A stretch of DNA of 64,000 nucleotides from Mytilisepta virgata (lineage: Eukaryota; Mollusca; Bivalvia; Mytilida; Mytilidae). The stretch's first letter is position 1. Each line of letters begins with the position of its first letter. A model generated the notes under the pieces. That model was not told where the DNA came from and searched no databases. It saw only the letters and a list, made by a program, of their open reading frames with translations. This document shows, piece by piece, positions 52,581 to 64,000 of this stretch. A program made the translations under genes and the position numbers. Location: the NCBI GenBank assembly GCA_028015205.1, contig CM051512.1, positions 10,848,255-10,912,254 of the forward strand, read 5' to 3'.

Positions 52581-55241
52581 ATACGACCGCAAAATTTTTG
52601 CGGTCGTATATTGGTATGACGTATGATTTTGGGAGTTTTGGTCCCAACAGTTTAAGAATCAGGGGTCAAAAAAGGGCCCAATAAGCATTTTTCTTGGTTT
52701 TCGCACAGTAACTCTAGTATAAGTAAATAGAAATCTATGAAATTTTAACACAAGGTTTATGACCACAAAAGGAAGGTTGGGATTGTTTTTGGGAGTTTTG
52801 GTCCCAACATTTTAGGAATTAGGGGCTAAAAAAGGGCCCAAATAAGCATTTTTCTTGGTTTTCGCACAGTAACTCTAGTATAAGTAAATAGAAATCTATG
52901 AAATTTAAACACAAGGTTTATGACCACAAAAGGAAGGTTGGGATTGATTTTTGGAGTTTTGGTCCAAACAGTTTAGGAATTAGGGGCCAAAAGGGTCCAA
53001 AATTAAACTTTGTTTGATTTCATCGAAAATTGAACTATTGGGGTTCTTTGATATGCCGAATCTAACCGTGTATTTAGATTCTTAATTTTTGGTCCCGTTT
53101 TCAAATTGGTCTACATTAAGGTCCAAAGGGTCCAAAATTAAACTTAGTTTGATTTTAACAAAAATTGAATTCTTGGGGTTCTTTGATATGCTGATCTAAA
53201 CATGTACTTAGTTTTTTTTATTATGGGCCCAGTTTTCAAGTTGGTCCAAATCGGGGTCCAAAATTAAACTTTGTTTGACTTCATTGAAAATTGAACTATT
53301 GGGGTTCTTTGATATGCCGAATCTAACCGTGCATTTAGATTCTTAATTTTTGGTCCCGTTTTCAAATTGGTCTACATTAAGGTCCAAAGGGTCCAAAATT
53401 AAACTTAGTTTGATTTTAACAAAAATTGAATTCTTGGGGTTCTTTGATATGCTGAATCTAAACATGTACTTAGTTTTTTTATTATGGGCCCAGTTTTCAA
53501 GTTGGTCCAAATCGGGGTCCAATATTAAACGTTGTTTGATTTCATCGAAAATTGAACTATTAGGCTTCTTTGATATGCCGAATCTAACTGTGCATTTAGA
53601 TTCTTAATTTTTGGTCCCGTTTTCAAATTGGTCTACATTAAGGTCCAAAGGGTCCAAAATTAAACTTAGTTTGATTTTAACAAAAATTGAATTCTTGGGG
53701 TTCTTTGATATGCTGAATCTAAACATGTACTTAGTTTTTTTATTACGGGCCCAGTTTTCAAGTTGGTCCAAATCGGGGTCCAAAATTAAACTTTGTTTGA
53801 TTTCATCGAAAATTGAACTATTAGGCTTCTTTGATATGCTGAATCTAACTGTGCATTTAGATTCTTAATTTTTGGTCCCGTTTTCAAATTGGTCTACATT
53901 AAGGTCCAAAGGGTCCAAAATTAAACTTAGTTTGATTAAAAAAAAAATTGAATTCTTGGGGTTCTTTGATATGCTGAATCATAAACATGTACTTAGTTTT
54001 TTTATTATGGGCCCAGTTTTCAAGTTGGTCCAAATCGGGGTCCAAAATTAAAGCTAAAAAAGGGGTAAATTATTTTTTTTTGGGGGGGGGGGGGGGGTAA
54101 TTCTCCACAACATATTGTATTGCACAAGAAGCAAAAAATTGAATATAAATTCAAATCATATGACCAATTCTAAGTTCTTTATTTCAGTTATTCTGTGTCA
54201 GAAACCTATTATGTGTCAAATATTTGAAGAAATTTTCAATTGCACAGTATTGTGCAATAGCAAGAAATTGATATGTGTGCCCTGTTATCAAAACTTTATT
54301 ATTAACAAATTCCATTGGAAATTTGCCAATAACTCTAGTTTAATGAACTTCATTGGAAATTTGCCAATATAAAATGTGCTGATGAAGCTTTTTTGTTTAT
54401 CTCATCTAAACTGCTTTTAAATTATGTATATTTAAAATTTGCCATCCATGACTATGATGTCATTTTCTATTTTAATATGTTATGGTGTATTTAAATGGGC
54501 TGTTATGATTGCAAAGTATAAAGAAATGGGGCGGGGGTTGAAAACAAAATTTAGGGGGGGGGGGGGTAAATGAGAAATTGGGAAGGGGGTAATTTTTTTC
54601 TCATTTCATATTTCATAAATTAAAAAGGAAATTTCAAATTTTTTTTAGCAAAAAAAGGGGGGCTACAATAAATTTAATGGTTTTTTGTTTTTTTTTGGGG
54701 GAGGGAGGGTCAATGTGCAACTTCATAGTGTATTGCACAAAAGCTAAAAAAAAGGGTAAAATTTTTTTTTTTTTTGGGGGGGGGGGGCAATTCTCCACAG
54801 CATATTGTATTGCACAAGAAGCAAAAAATTGAATATAAATTGAAATCATATGACCAATTCTAAGTTCTTTGATTTCAGTTATTCTGTGTCAGAAACCTAT
54901 TATGTGTCAAATATTTGAAGAAATTTTCAATTGCACAGTATTGCGCAATAGCAAGAAATCTTCAATTGCACAGTATTGGGAAATAGCAAGAAATTGATAT
55001 GTGTGCCCAATTTTAAATTTTAAATTGGTTATTTCTGATTTATATATAAAAGCAAATAATACTGATATGGTTTGAATAGGTAAATTAAAAATTTTTAAGT
55101 TCTTAGACAACATTCATTCTGTGTCAGAAACATATGCTGTGTCAAATATTTATTCACAATCCAAATTCAGTATTGTATCAAGCTTGAATGATGTGTTCAT
55201 AATTGCCCCAACTATTCAGGGTTCGACATCTGCGGTCGTAT
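52581..55241. repeat. Dispersed element with TGCGGTCGTAT ends
   Basis: The left end is a near-perfect hairpin, ATACGACCGCAAA..TTTGCGGTCGTAT (52581-52609). TGCGGTCGTATCTAGCTGCG follows a degraded interior at 55231. I recall this sequence type from mussel genomes. It holds a 261-bp tandem array and a ~165-bp direct repeat (54093-54260 and 54788-54950, starting CAATTCTCCACA or TAATTCTCCACA). No gene. Confidence 0.6.
53016..54055. repeat. 261-bp tandem repeat, four units
   Basis: ACTATTGGGGTTCTTTGATA or ACTATTAGGCTTCTTTGATA recurs at about 53035, 53296, 53557 and 53818. Each unit is itself two related halves (TCTACATTAAGGTCCAAAGG and GTTGGTCCAAATCGGGGTCC). 261 is divisible by 3, which is why identical frames stay open in successive units. 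This is not evidence of coding. Confidence 0.88.
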
Positions 55242-56010
55242 CTAGCTGCGCCCAGCGGAGCATTTTATTTTTATATGCAATTAATGTCGGATCAGCTGTT
55301 AGTAGCGTAATTTGATATATCTATTCTGGTGGAAGAATTAGTTACTTACAATATCGTTGTTTTTTTGTTGTTTCTTTTTTTGGGGGGGGAGGGGTAATTT
55401 AATCTTGTCAATTGAACAGAGAGATTCTCCTATGGACAAATGATGGATATTAAGTTTATCAATTTCCTAAATGCTGAACCTTAATGAGTAAAATATTGAT
55501 TTGAAAAATGTCATCAATTAGGGATTTTTTCTAAAGGATTATACTACTGATTATTTTCTTTTTATATGATTTAAATTTTTGAATGTATTCTAAATACATC
55601 GATATTTAGTTAATAAAATTATATGTAATGTTTTACTTCTTTGATATAAATTTTATAAAATTTTGATAATACTATAAATTTGATACAACTGACACTGTAA
55701 GATTAAGTTTTCAACAAAATAAATTCTATCCTAATTAAAGAAGCATAACAATGACAGTCCGAGATATATTACCGGTTATTATGGGTTTCCCTGAAGGTTA
55801 TATAAACAAATGAGGACTTAAATCTCACGTTCCACTTTGATAAAGACACATATATATATATCCTTTGAATTCTAGCATTATTTCGAGATCACCAATTCAG
55901 TTAAATTATTTAGTCAAAACTACAATAGAAATAACATGGTCTGGATAAAGATAAAGTATACGTTCCATTTTGGAAGATTTTTAAAGAAAACCGATGAGAC
56001 ATATTCCTTG
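55242..56010. other. AT-rich spacer before the satellite
   Basis: No gene or repeat boundary recognised other than short G runs near 55381-55392. Confidence 0.5.
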
Positions 56011-56011
56011 T

Positions 56012-59000
56012 CTACCAATTTTGAACCCAATAATATATGATTTGTCAAAAATTTGTGTAAAAAATCGAAATCGTGTTTGATCCTCCTTTTACACAAAGAG
56101 AACTAAAAAATTGTATAGGTTAGTTCGCACAAAAATGGCGTTCGAATATTAACATTAAGGCATATTTAATAGTCCCTGTTAACCCTCTAGAACCCCTATG
56201 ATAGATGATTTTTTAAAATCTAATGTAATAAATCGAAATTGCATTTGAAGCTCTTGTCATACAAAGAGAACTAAAAAATTGTATAGATTAGTTCGCACGA
56301 AAATGGCGTTCCAAAATTAACATTAAGCCATATGTAATAATTCCTCTTGACCCTCTAGAACCCCTATGATAAATAATTTTTTTAAAATTTTATGTAAGAA
56401 ATCGAAATTGTGTTTAACCCTCTTGTCATACAAAGAGAACTACAAAATTGTATAGACTAGTTCGAACGAAAATGGCGTTCGAAAATTAACATCAAGGCAT
56501 ATGTAATAGTCTCTTTTGACCCTCTAGAACCCCTATATTAAATGATTTTTTAAAAATTTTATGTGATAAATCGAAATTGTGTTTGACCCTCTTGTCATAT
56601 AAAGAGAACAGAAAAATTGTATAGATTAGTTCGCACGAAAATGGCGTTCGAAAATTAACATTAAGGCATATGTAATAGACCTTGTTGACCCTCTAGAACC
56701 GTATAGATTAGTTCGCACGAAAATGGCATTCGAAAATTAACATCAAGCCATATGTAATAGTCTCTTTTGACCCTCTAGAACCGTATAGATTAGTTCGCAC
56801 GAAAATGGCATTCGAAAATTAACATCAAGCCATATGTAATAGTCTCTTTTGACCCTCTAGAACCCCTATAATAAATGATTTTTTAAAAATTTTATGTGAT
56901 AAATCGAAATTGTGTTTGACCCTCTTGTCATACAAAGAGAACCGAAAAATTGTATAGATTAGTTCGCACGAAAATGGCGTTCGAAAATTAACATTAACAT
57001 TGACTCTCTAGAACCCCTATGATAAAAGAATTTTTTAAATTTTATGTAAGAAATCGAAATTGTGTTTGACCCCCTTGTCATACAAAGAGAACTAAAAAAT
57101 TGTATAGATTAGTTCGCACGAAAATGGCGTTCGAAAATTAACATCAAGCCATATGTAATAATTCCTCTTGACCCTCTAGAACCCCTATGATAAATGAATA
57201 TTTTTAAATTTTATGTAAGAAATCTAAATTGTGTTTGACCCCCTTGTCATACAAAGAAAACTAAAAAAATGTATAGATTACTTCGCACGAAAATAGCGTT
57301 CGAAAATTAATATTAAGGAATATATAATAGTCCCTGTTAACCCTCTAGAACCCCTATTATAAATGATTTTTTAAAATTTTATGCGATAAATTGAAATTAT
57401 GTTTGACCCTCTTGTCATTCAAAGAAAACTAAAAAATTGTATAGGTTAGTTCGCACGAAAATGGCGTTCGAAAATTAACATTAATGCATATGTATTAGTC
57501 TCTGTTGACCCTCTAGAACCCCTATGATAAATGAATTTTAAAAATTTTATGTAAGAAATCTAAATTGTGTTTGACCCCCTTGTCATACAAAGAGAACTAA
57601 AAAAATGTATAGATTAGTTCGCACGAAAATGGTGTTCGAAAATTAATATTAAGGAATATATAATAAGCCCTGTTAACCCTCTGGAACTCCTATGATAAAT
57701 GATTTTTTTAAATTTTATGTGATAAATCGAAATTATGTTTGACCCTCTTGTCATTCAAAGAGAACTAAAACATTGTATAGATCAGTTCGCACGAAAATGG
57801 CGTTCGAAAATTAACATTAAGGCATATGTATTAGTCTCTGTTGACCCTCTAGAACTCCTCTGATAAATGATTTTTTAAAATTTTATGAGATAAATCTAAA
57901 TTATATTTGACTCTCTTGTCATACAAAGAGAACTACAAAATTTTATAGAATAGTTCGAACGAAAATGGCGTTCAAAAATTAACATCAAGGCATATGTAAT
58001 AGCCCCTTTGGACCCTCTAGAACCCCTATAATAAATGATTTTTTAAAATTTTATGTGATAAATCGAAATTATGTTTGACCCTCTTGTCATACAAAGAGAA
58101 CTAAAAAATTGTATAGATTAGTTCGCACGAAACTGGCGTTCGAAAATTAACATTAAGGATTATGTAATAGGCCTTGTTGACCCTCTAGAACCCCTATGAT
58201 AAATGATTTTTTTAAATTTTATGTGATAAATCGAAATTATGTTTGACCCTCTTATCATTCAAAGAGAACTAAAAAATTGTATAGATTAGTTCGCACAAAA
58301 ATGGAGTTCGAAAATTAACATTAAGGCATATGTAATAGTCACTTTTGACCCTCTAGAACCCTCATGATAAATGATTTTTTAAAATTTTATTTGATAAATC
58401 GAAATCATGTTTGACCCCCTTGTCATACAAAGAGAACTAAAAAATTGTATAGATTACTTCGCACGAAAATTGCGTTCAAAAATTAATATTAAGGAATATA
58501 TAATAGTCGCTGTTGACCTTCTAGAACCCCTATGACAAATGATTTTTTATAATTTTATGTGAGAAATTGAAATTATGTTTGACCCTCTTGTCATACAAAG
58601 AGAACTAAAAAATTGTATAGATTAGTTCGCACGAAAATGGCGTTCGAAATTAACATTAAGGCATATGTATTAGTCTCTGTTGACCCTCTAGAACCCCTAT
58701 GATAAATGATATTTTTAAATTTTATGTGATAAATCGAAATTATGTTTGACCCTCTTGTCATACAAAGAGAACTAAAAATTTTATAGATTAGTTCGAACGA
58801 AAATGGCCTTCGAAAATTAGCATCAAGGCATATGTAATAGTCCCTTTGGACCCTCTAGGACCCCTATAATAAATGATTTTTTAAAAATTTTATGTGATAA
58901 ATCGAAATTGTATTTGACCCTCTTGTCATACAAAGAGAACTAAAAAATTGTATAGATTAGTTCGCACGAAACTGGCGTTCGAAAATTAACACTAAGGATT

Positions 59001-62000
59001 ATGTAATAGGCCTTGTTGACCTTCTAGAACCCCTATGATAAATGATTTTTTTAAATTTTATGTAAGAGAGCGAAATTGTGTTCGACCCTCTTGTCATACA
59101 AAGAGAACTAAAAAATTGTATAGATTAGTTCGCACGAAAATGGCGTTCGAAAATTAACATTAAGGCATATGTATTAGTCTCTGTTGACCCTCTAGAACCC
59201 CTATAATAAATGAATTTTTTAAAATTTTATGTAAGAAATCTAAATTGTGTTTGACCCCCTTGTCATACAAAGAGAACTAAAAAAATGTATAGATTACTTC
59301 GCACGAAAATAGCGTTCGAAAATTAATATTAAGGAATATATAATAGTCCCTGTTAACCCTCTAGAACCCCTATGATAAATGATTTTTTAAAATTTTATGC
59401 GATAAATTGAAATTATGTTTGACCCTCTTGTCATTCAAAGAAAACTAAAAAATTGTATAGGTTAGTTCGCACGAAAATGGCGTTCGAAAATTAACATTAA
59501 TGCATATGTATTAGTCTCTGTTGACCCTCTAGAACCCCTATGATAAATGAATTTTAAAAATTTTATGTAAGAAATCTAAATTGTGTTTGACCCCCTTGTC
59601 ATACAAAGAGAACTAAAAAAATGTATAGATTAGTTCGCACGAAAATGGTGTTCGAAAATTAATATTAAGGAATATATAATAAGCCCTGTTAACCCTCTGG
59701 AACTCCTATGATAAATGATTTTTTTAAATTTTATGTGATAAATCGAAATTATGTTTGACCCTCTTGTCATTCAAAGAGAACTAAAACATTGTATAGATCA
59801 GTTCGCACGAAAATGGCGTTCGAAAATTAACATTAAGGCATATGTATTAGTCTCTGTTGACCCTCTAGAACTCCTCTGATAAATGATTTTTTAAAATTTT
59901 ATGAGATAAATCTAAATTATATTTGACTCTCTTGTCATACAAAGAGAACTACAAAATTTTATAGAATAGTTCGAACGAAAATGGCGTTCAAAAATTAACA
60001 TCAAGGCATATGTAATAGCCCCTTTGGACCCTCTAGAACCCCTATAATAAATGATTTTTTAAAATTTTATGTGATAAATCGAAATTATGTTTGACCCTCT
60101 TGTCATACAAAGAGAACTAAAAAATTGTATAGATTAGTTCGCACGAAACTGGCGTTCGAAAATTAACATTAAGGATTATGTAATAGGCCTTGTTGACCCT
60201 CTAGAACCCCTATGATAAATGATTTTTTTAAATTTTATGTGATAAATCGAAATTATGTTTGACCCTCTTATCATTCAAAGAGAACTAAAAAATTGTATAG
60301 ATTAGTTCGCACAAAAATGGAGTTCGAAAATTAACATTAAGGCATATGTAATAGTCACTTTTGACCCTCTAGAACCCTCATGATAAATGATTTTTTAAAA
60401 TTTTATTTGATAAATCGAAATCATGTTTGACCCCCTTGTCATACAAAGAGAACTAAAAAATTGTATAGATTACTTCGCACGAAAATTGCGTTCAAAAATT
60501 AATATTAAGGAATATATAATAGTCGCTGTTGACCTTCTAGAACCCCTATGACAAATGATTTTTTATAATTTTATGTGAGAAATTGAAATTATGTTTGACC
60601 CTCTTGTCATACAAAGAGAACTAAAAAATTGTATAGATTAGTTCGCACGAAAATGGCGTTCGAAATTAACATTAAGGCATATGTATTAGTCTCTGTTGAC
60701 CCTCTAGAACCCCTATGATAAATGATATTTTTAAATTTTATGTGATAAATCGAAATTATGTTTGACCCTCTTGTCATACAAAGAGAACTAAAAATTTTAT
60801 AGATTAGTTCGAACGAAAATGGCCTTCGAAAATTAGCATCAAGGCATATGTAATAGTCCCTTTGGACCCTCTAGGACCCCTATAATAAATGATTTTTTAA
60901 AAATTTTATATGATAAATCGAAATTGTATTTGACCCTCTTGTCATACAAAGAGAACTAAAAAATTGTATAGATTAGTTCGCACGAAACTGGCGTTCGAAA
61001 ATTAACACTAAGGATTATGTAATAGGCCTTGTTGACCTTCTAGAACCCCTATGATAAATGATTTTTTTAAATTTTATGTAAGAGAGCGAAATTGTGTTCG
61101 ACCCTCTTGTCATACAAAGAGAACTAAAAAATTGTATAGATTAGTTCGCACGAAAATGGCGTTCGAAAATTAACATTAAGGCATATGTATTAGTCTCTGT
61201 TGACCCTCTAGAACCCCTATAATAAATGAATTTTTTAAAATTTTATGTAAGAAATCTAAATTGTGTTTGACCCCCTTGTCATATAAAGAGAACTAAAAAA
61301 ATGTATAGATTAGTTCGCACGAAAATGGCGTTCGAAAATTAACATTAAGGCATATGTATTAGTCTCTGTTGACCCTCTAGAACTCCTCTGATAAATGATT
61401 TTTTTAAATTTTATGTGATAAATCGAAATTATGTTTGACCCTCTTGTCATACAAAGAGAACTAAAAAATTGTATAGATTAGTTCGCACGAAACTGGCGTT
61501 CGAAAATTAACATTAAGGATTATGTAATAGGCCTTGTTGACCCTCTAGAACCCCTATGATAAATGATTTTTTTAAATTTTATGTGATAAATCGAAATTAT
61601 GTTTGACCCTCTTATCATTCAAAGAGAACTAAAAAATTGTATAGATTAGTTCGCACAAAAATGGAGTTCGAAAATTAACATTAAGGCATATGTAATAGTC
61701 ACTTTTGACCCTCTAGAACCCTCATGATAAATGATTTTTTAAAATTTTATTTGATAAATCGAAATCATGTTTGACCCCCTTGTCATACAAAGAGAACTAA
61801 AAAATTGTATAGATTACTTCGCACGAAAATTGCGTTCAAAAATTAATATTAAGGAATATATAATAGTCGCTGTTGACCTTCTAGAACCCCTATGACAAAT
61901 GATTTTTTATAATTTTATGTGAGAAATTGAAATTATGTTTGACCCTCTTGTCATACAAAGAGAACTAAAAAATTGTATAGATTAGTTCGCACGAAAATGG

Positions 62001-64000
62001 CGTTCGAAATTAACATTAAGGCATATGTATTAGTCTCTGTTGACCCTCTAGAACCCCTATGATAAATGATATTTTTAAATTTTATGTGATAAATCGAAAT
62101 TATGTTTGACCCTCTTGTCATACAAAGAGAACTAAAAATTTTATAGATTAGTTCGAACGAAAATGGCCTTCGAAAATTAGCATCAAGGCATATGTAATAG
62201 TCCCTTTGGACCCTCTAGGACCCCTATAATAAATGATTTTTTAAAAATTTTATGTGATAAATCGAAATTGTATTTGACCCTCTTGTCATACAAAGAGAAC
62301 TAAAAAATTGTATAGATTAGTTCGCACGAAACTGGCGTTCGAAAATTAACACTAAGGATTATGTAATAGGCCTTGTTGACCTTCTAGAACCCCTATGATA
62401 AATGATTTTTTTAAATTTTATGTAAGAGAGCGAAATTGTGTTCGACCCTCTTGTCATACAAAGAGAACTAAAAAATTGTATAGATTAGTTCGCACGAAAA
62501 TGGCGTTCGAAAATTAACATTAAGGCATATGTATTAGTCTCTGTTGACCCTCTAGAACCCCTATAATAAATGAATTTTTTAAAATTTTATGTAAGAAATC
62601 TAAATTGTGTTTGACCCCCTTGTCATACAAAGAGAACTAAAAAAATGTATAGATTACTTCGCACGAAAATAGCGTTCGAAAATTAATATTAAGGAATATA
62701 TAATAGTCCCTGTTAACCCTCTAGAACCCCTATGATAAATGATTTTTTAAAATTTTATGCGATAAATTGAAATTATGTTTGACCCTCTTGTCATTCAAAG
62801 AAAACTAAAAAATTGTATAGGTTAGTTCGCACGAAAATGGCGTTCGAAAATTAACATTAATGCATATGTATTAGTCTCTGTTGACCCTCTAGAACCCCTA
62901 TGATAAATGAATTTTAAAAATTTTATGTAAGAAATCTAAATTGTGTTTGACCCCCTTGTCATACAAAGAGAACTAAAAAAATGTATAGATTAGTTCGCAC
63001 GAAAATGGTGTTCGAAAATTAATATTAAGGAATATATAATAAGCCCTGTTAACCCTCTGGAACTCCTATGATAAATGATTTTTTTAAATTTTATGTGATA
63101 AATCGAAATTATGTTTGACCCTCTTGTCATTCAAAGAGAACTAAAACATTGTATAGATCAGTTCGCACGAAAATGGCGTTCGAAAATTAACATTAAGGCA
63201 TATGTATTAGTCTCTGTTGACCCTCTAGAACTCCTCTGATAAATGATTTTTTAAAATTTTATGAGATAAATCTAAATTATATTTGACTCTCTTGTCATAC
63301 AAAGAGAACTACAAAATTTTATAGAATAGTTCGAACGAAAATGGCGTTCAAAAATTAACATCAAGGCATATGTAATAGCCCCTTTGGACCCTCTAGAACC
63401 CCTATAATAAATGATTTTTTAAAATTTTATGTGATAAATCGAAATTATGTTTGACCCTCTTGTCATACAAAGAGAACTAAAAAATTGTATAGATTAGTTC
63501 GCACGAAACTGGCGTTCGAAAATTAACATTAAGGATTATGTAATAGGCCTTGTTGACCCTCTAGAACCCCTATGATAAATGATTTTTTTAAATTTTATGT
63601 GATAAATCGAAATTATGTTTGACCCTCTTATCATTCAAAGAGAACTAAAAAATTGTATAGATTAGTTCGCACAAAAATGGAGTTCGAAAATTAACATTAA
63701 GGCATATGTAATAGTCACTTTTGACCCTCTAGAACCCTCATGATAAATGATTTTTTAAAATTTTATTTGATAAATCGAAATCATGTTTGACCCCCTTGTC
63801 ATACAAAGAGAACTAAAAAATTGTATAGATTACTTCGCACGAAAATTGCGTTCAAAAATTAATATTAAGGAATATATAATAGTCGCTGTTGACCTTCTAG
63901 AACCCCTATGACAAATGATTTTTTATAATTTTATGTGAGAAATTGAAATTATGTTTGACCCTCTTGTCATACAAAGAGAACTAAAAAATTGTATAGATTA
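56012..64000. repeat. 168-bp satellite array (continues past the window)
   Basis: The motif TTCGCACGA, part of GTTCGCACGAAAATGGCGTT, recurs at 57282, 57450, 57618, 57786, 57954, 58122 and so on: a constant 168 bp. Each monomer has GACCCTCTAGAACCCCTATG, TTGTCATACAAAGAGAACTA and the TTCGCACGAA/CGTTCGAA dyads. The first monomer (about 56012-56170) is the most diverged, marking the array edge. Irregular junctions at 56690-56800 include two ~82-bp partial monomers. No genes. Confidence 0.95.
57200..64000. repeat. 12-mer higher-order repeat (2016 bp) in the satellite
   Basis: A distinctive monomer with ATTACTTCGCACGAAAATAG occurs at 57282, 59298 and 62658: spacings 2016 (12 x 168) and 3360 (20 x 168). 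A second marker (CGAAACTGGCGTTCG after the CTCTTGTCATAC context) gives 58122 to 60138, the same 2016. Copies are almost identical over 2 kb while neighbouring monomers differ noticeably. One copy (about 61232-62575) lacks four monomers (8-mer, 1344 bp). The last copy is cut by the window end. Confidence 0.9.

Noticed and set aside
53350..53868. Two consecutive 85-aa frames with near-identical protein
   Set aside because: The 261-bp tandem unit is divisible by three, so the same frame recurs by default. Composition is low complexity and no start context or domain is seen.

Overview
This window is eukaryotic nuclear DNA, most likely from a bivalve mollusc and probably a mussel (Mytilidae). It is AT-rich, almost free of host coding sequence, and packed with dispersed and tandem repeats. 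Several repeats look molluscan: elements that end in a hairpin followed by CAGGTGAGCT, repeats with a TGCGGTCGTAT end, and a fragment I recognise from memory as mussel-type repeat DNA. The species is an inference.

Layout. 1-32 kb is a mosaic of repeats: five or more copies of one dispersed family carrying ~168-180 bp internal tandem units, several short inverted-repeat transposons with visible target duplications (19542-20290, 22880-23562, 24729-25327), a 149-bp near-perfect hairpin (18485-18633), and one candidate host exon (9239-10097, minus). At 33181-35196 lies a ~2 kb element with minisatellite-built inverted ends, an 8-bp target duplication and degraded exons with splice-like signals. 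At 36.4-50.8 kb a dead LINE has been split by the main element. 52.6-55.2 kb is another repeat with a 261-bp tandem array. 56.0 kb to the window end is a satellite array of 168-bp monomers organised in a 12-mer higher-order repeat of 2016 bp.

The centrepiece is a complete Polinton/Maverick (adintovirus-like) element at 36935-50282 (13,348 bp). It has AG...CT ends, long terminal inverted repeats and a 6-bp target duplication (CTCATT). All recognisable genes are on the minus strand. In transcription order they are: protein-primed DNA polymerase B with N-terminal C2H2 zinc fingers (broken), a small broken gene, a tandem PC4-like protein, packaging ATPase, an amphipathic pVI-like protein, an unknown conserved-looking protein, DDE integrase with chromodomain (broken), a small membrane protein, a penton-like minor capsid protein, a basic core protein, the major capsid protein (one stop), an adenain-type protease, and a CARD domain fused to two PC4-like domains. 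Together these form a virion-morphogenesis module plus a replication/integration module. Polymerase, integrase and capsid genes each carry inactivating lesions, so this copy is probably not autonomous, while the other genes are open.

Most interesting observations: the CARD-PC4 fusion; terminal repeats built almost entirely from ETS, CRE, NRF1 and E-box-like sites; a shared promoter-like module before both the polymerase and CARD genes; a run of 1-4-nt stop/start overlaps between capsid genes, unusual for a eukaryotic locus; and the satellite higher-order repeat.
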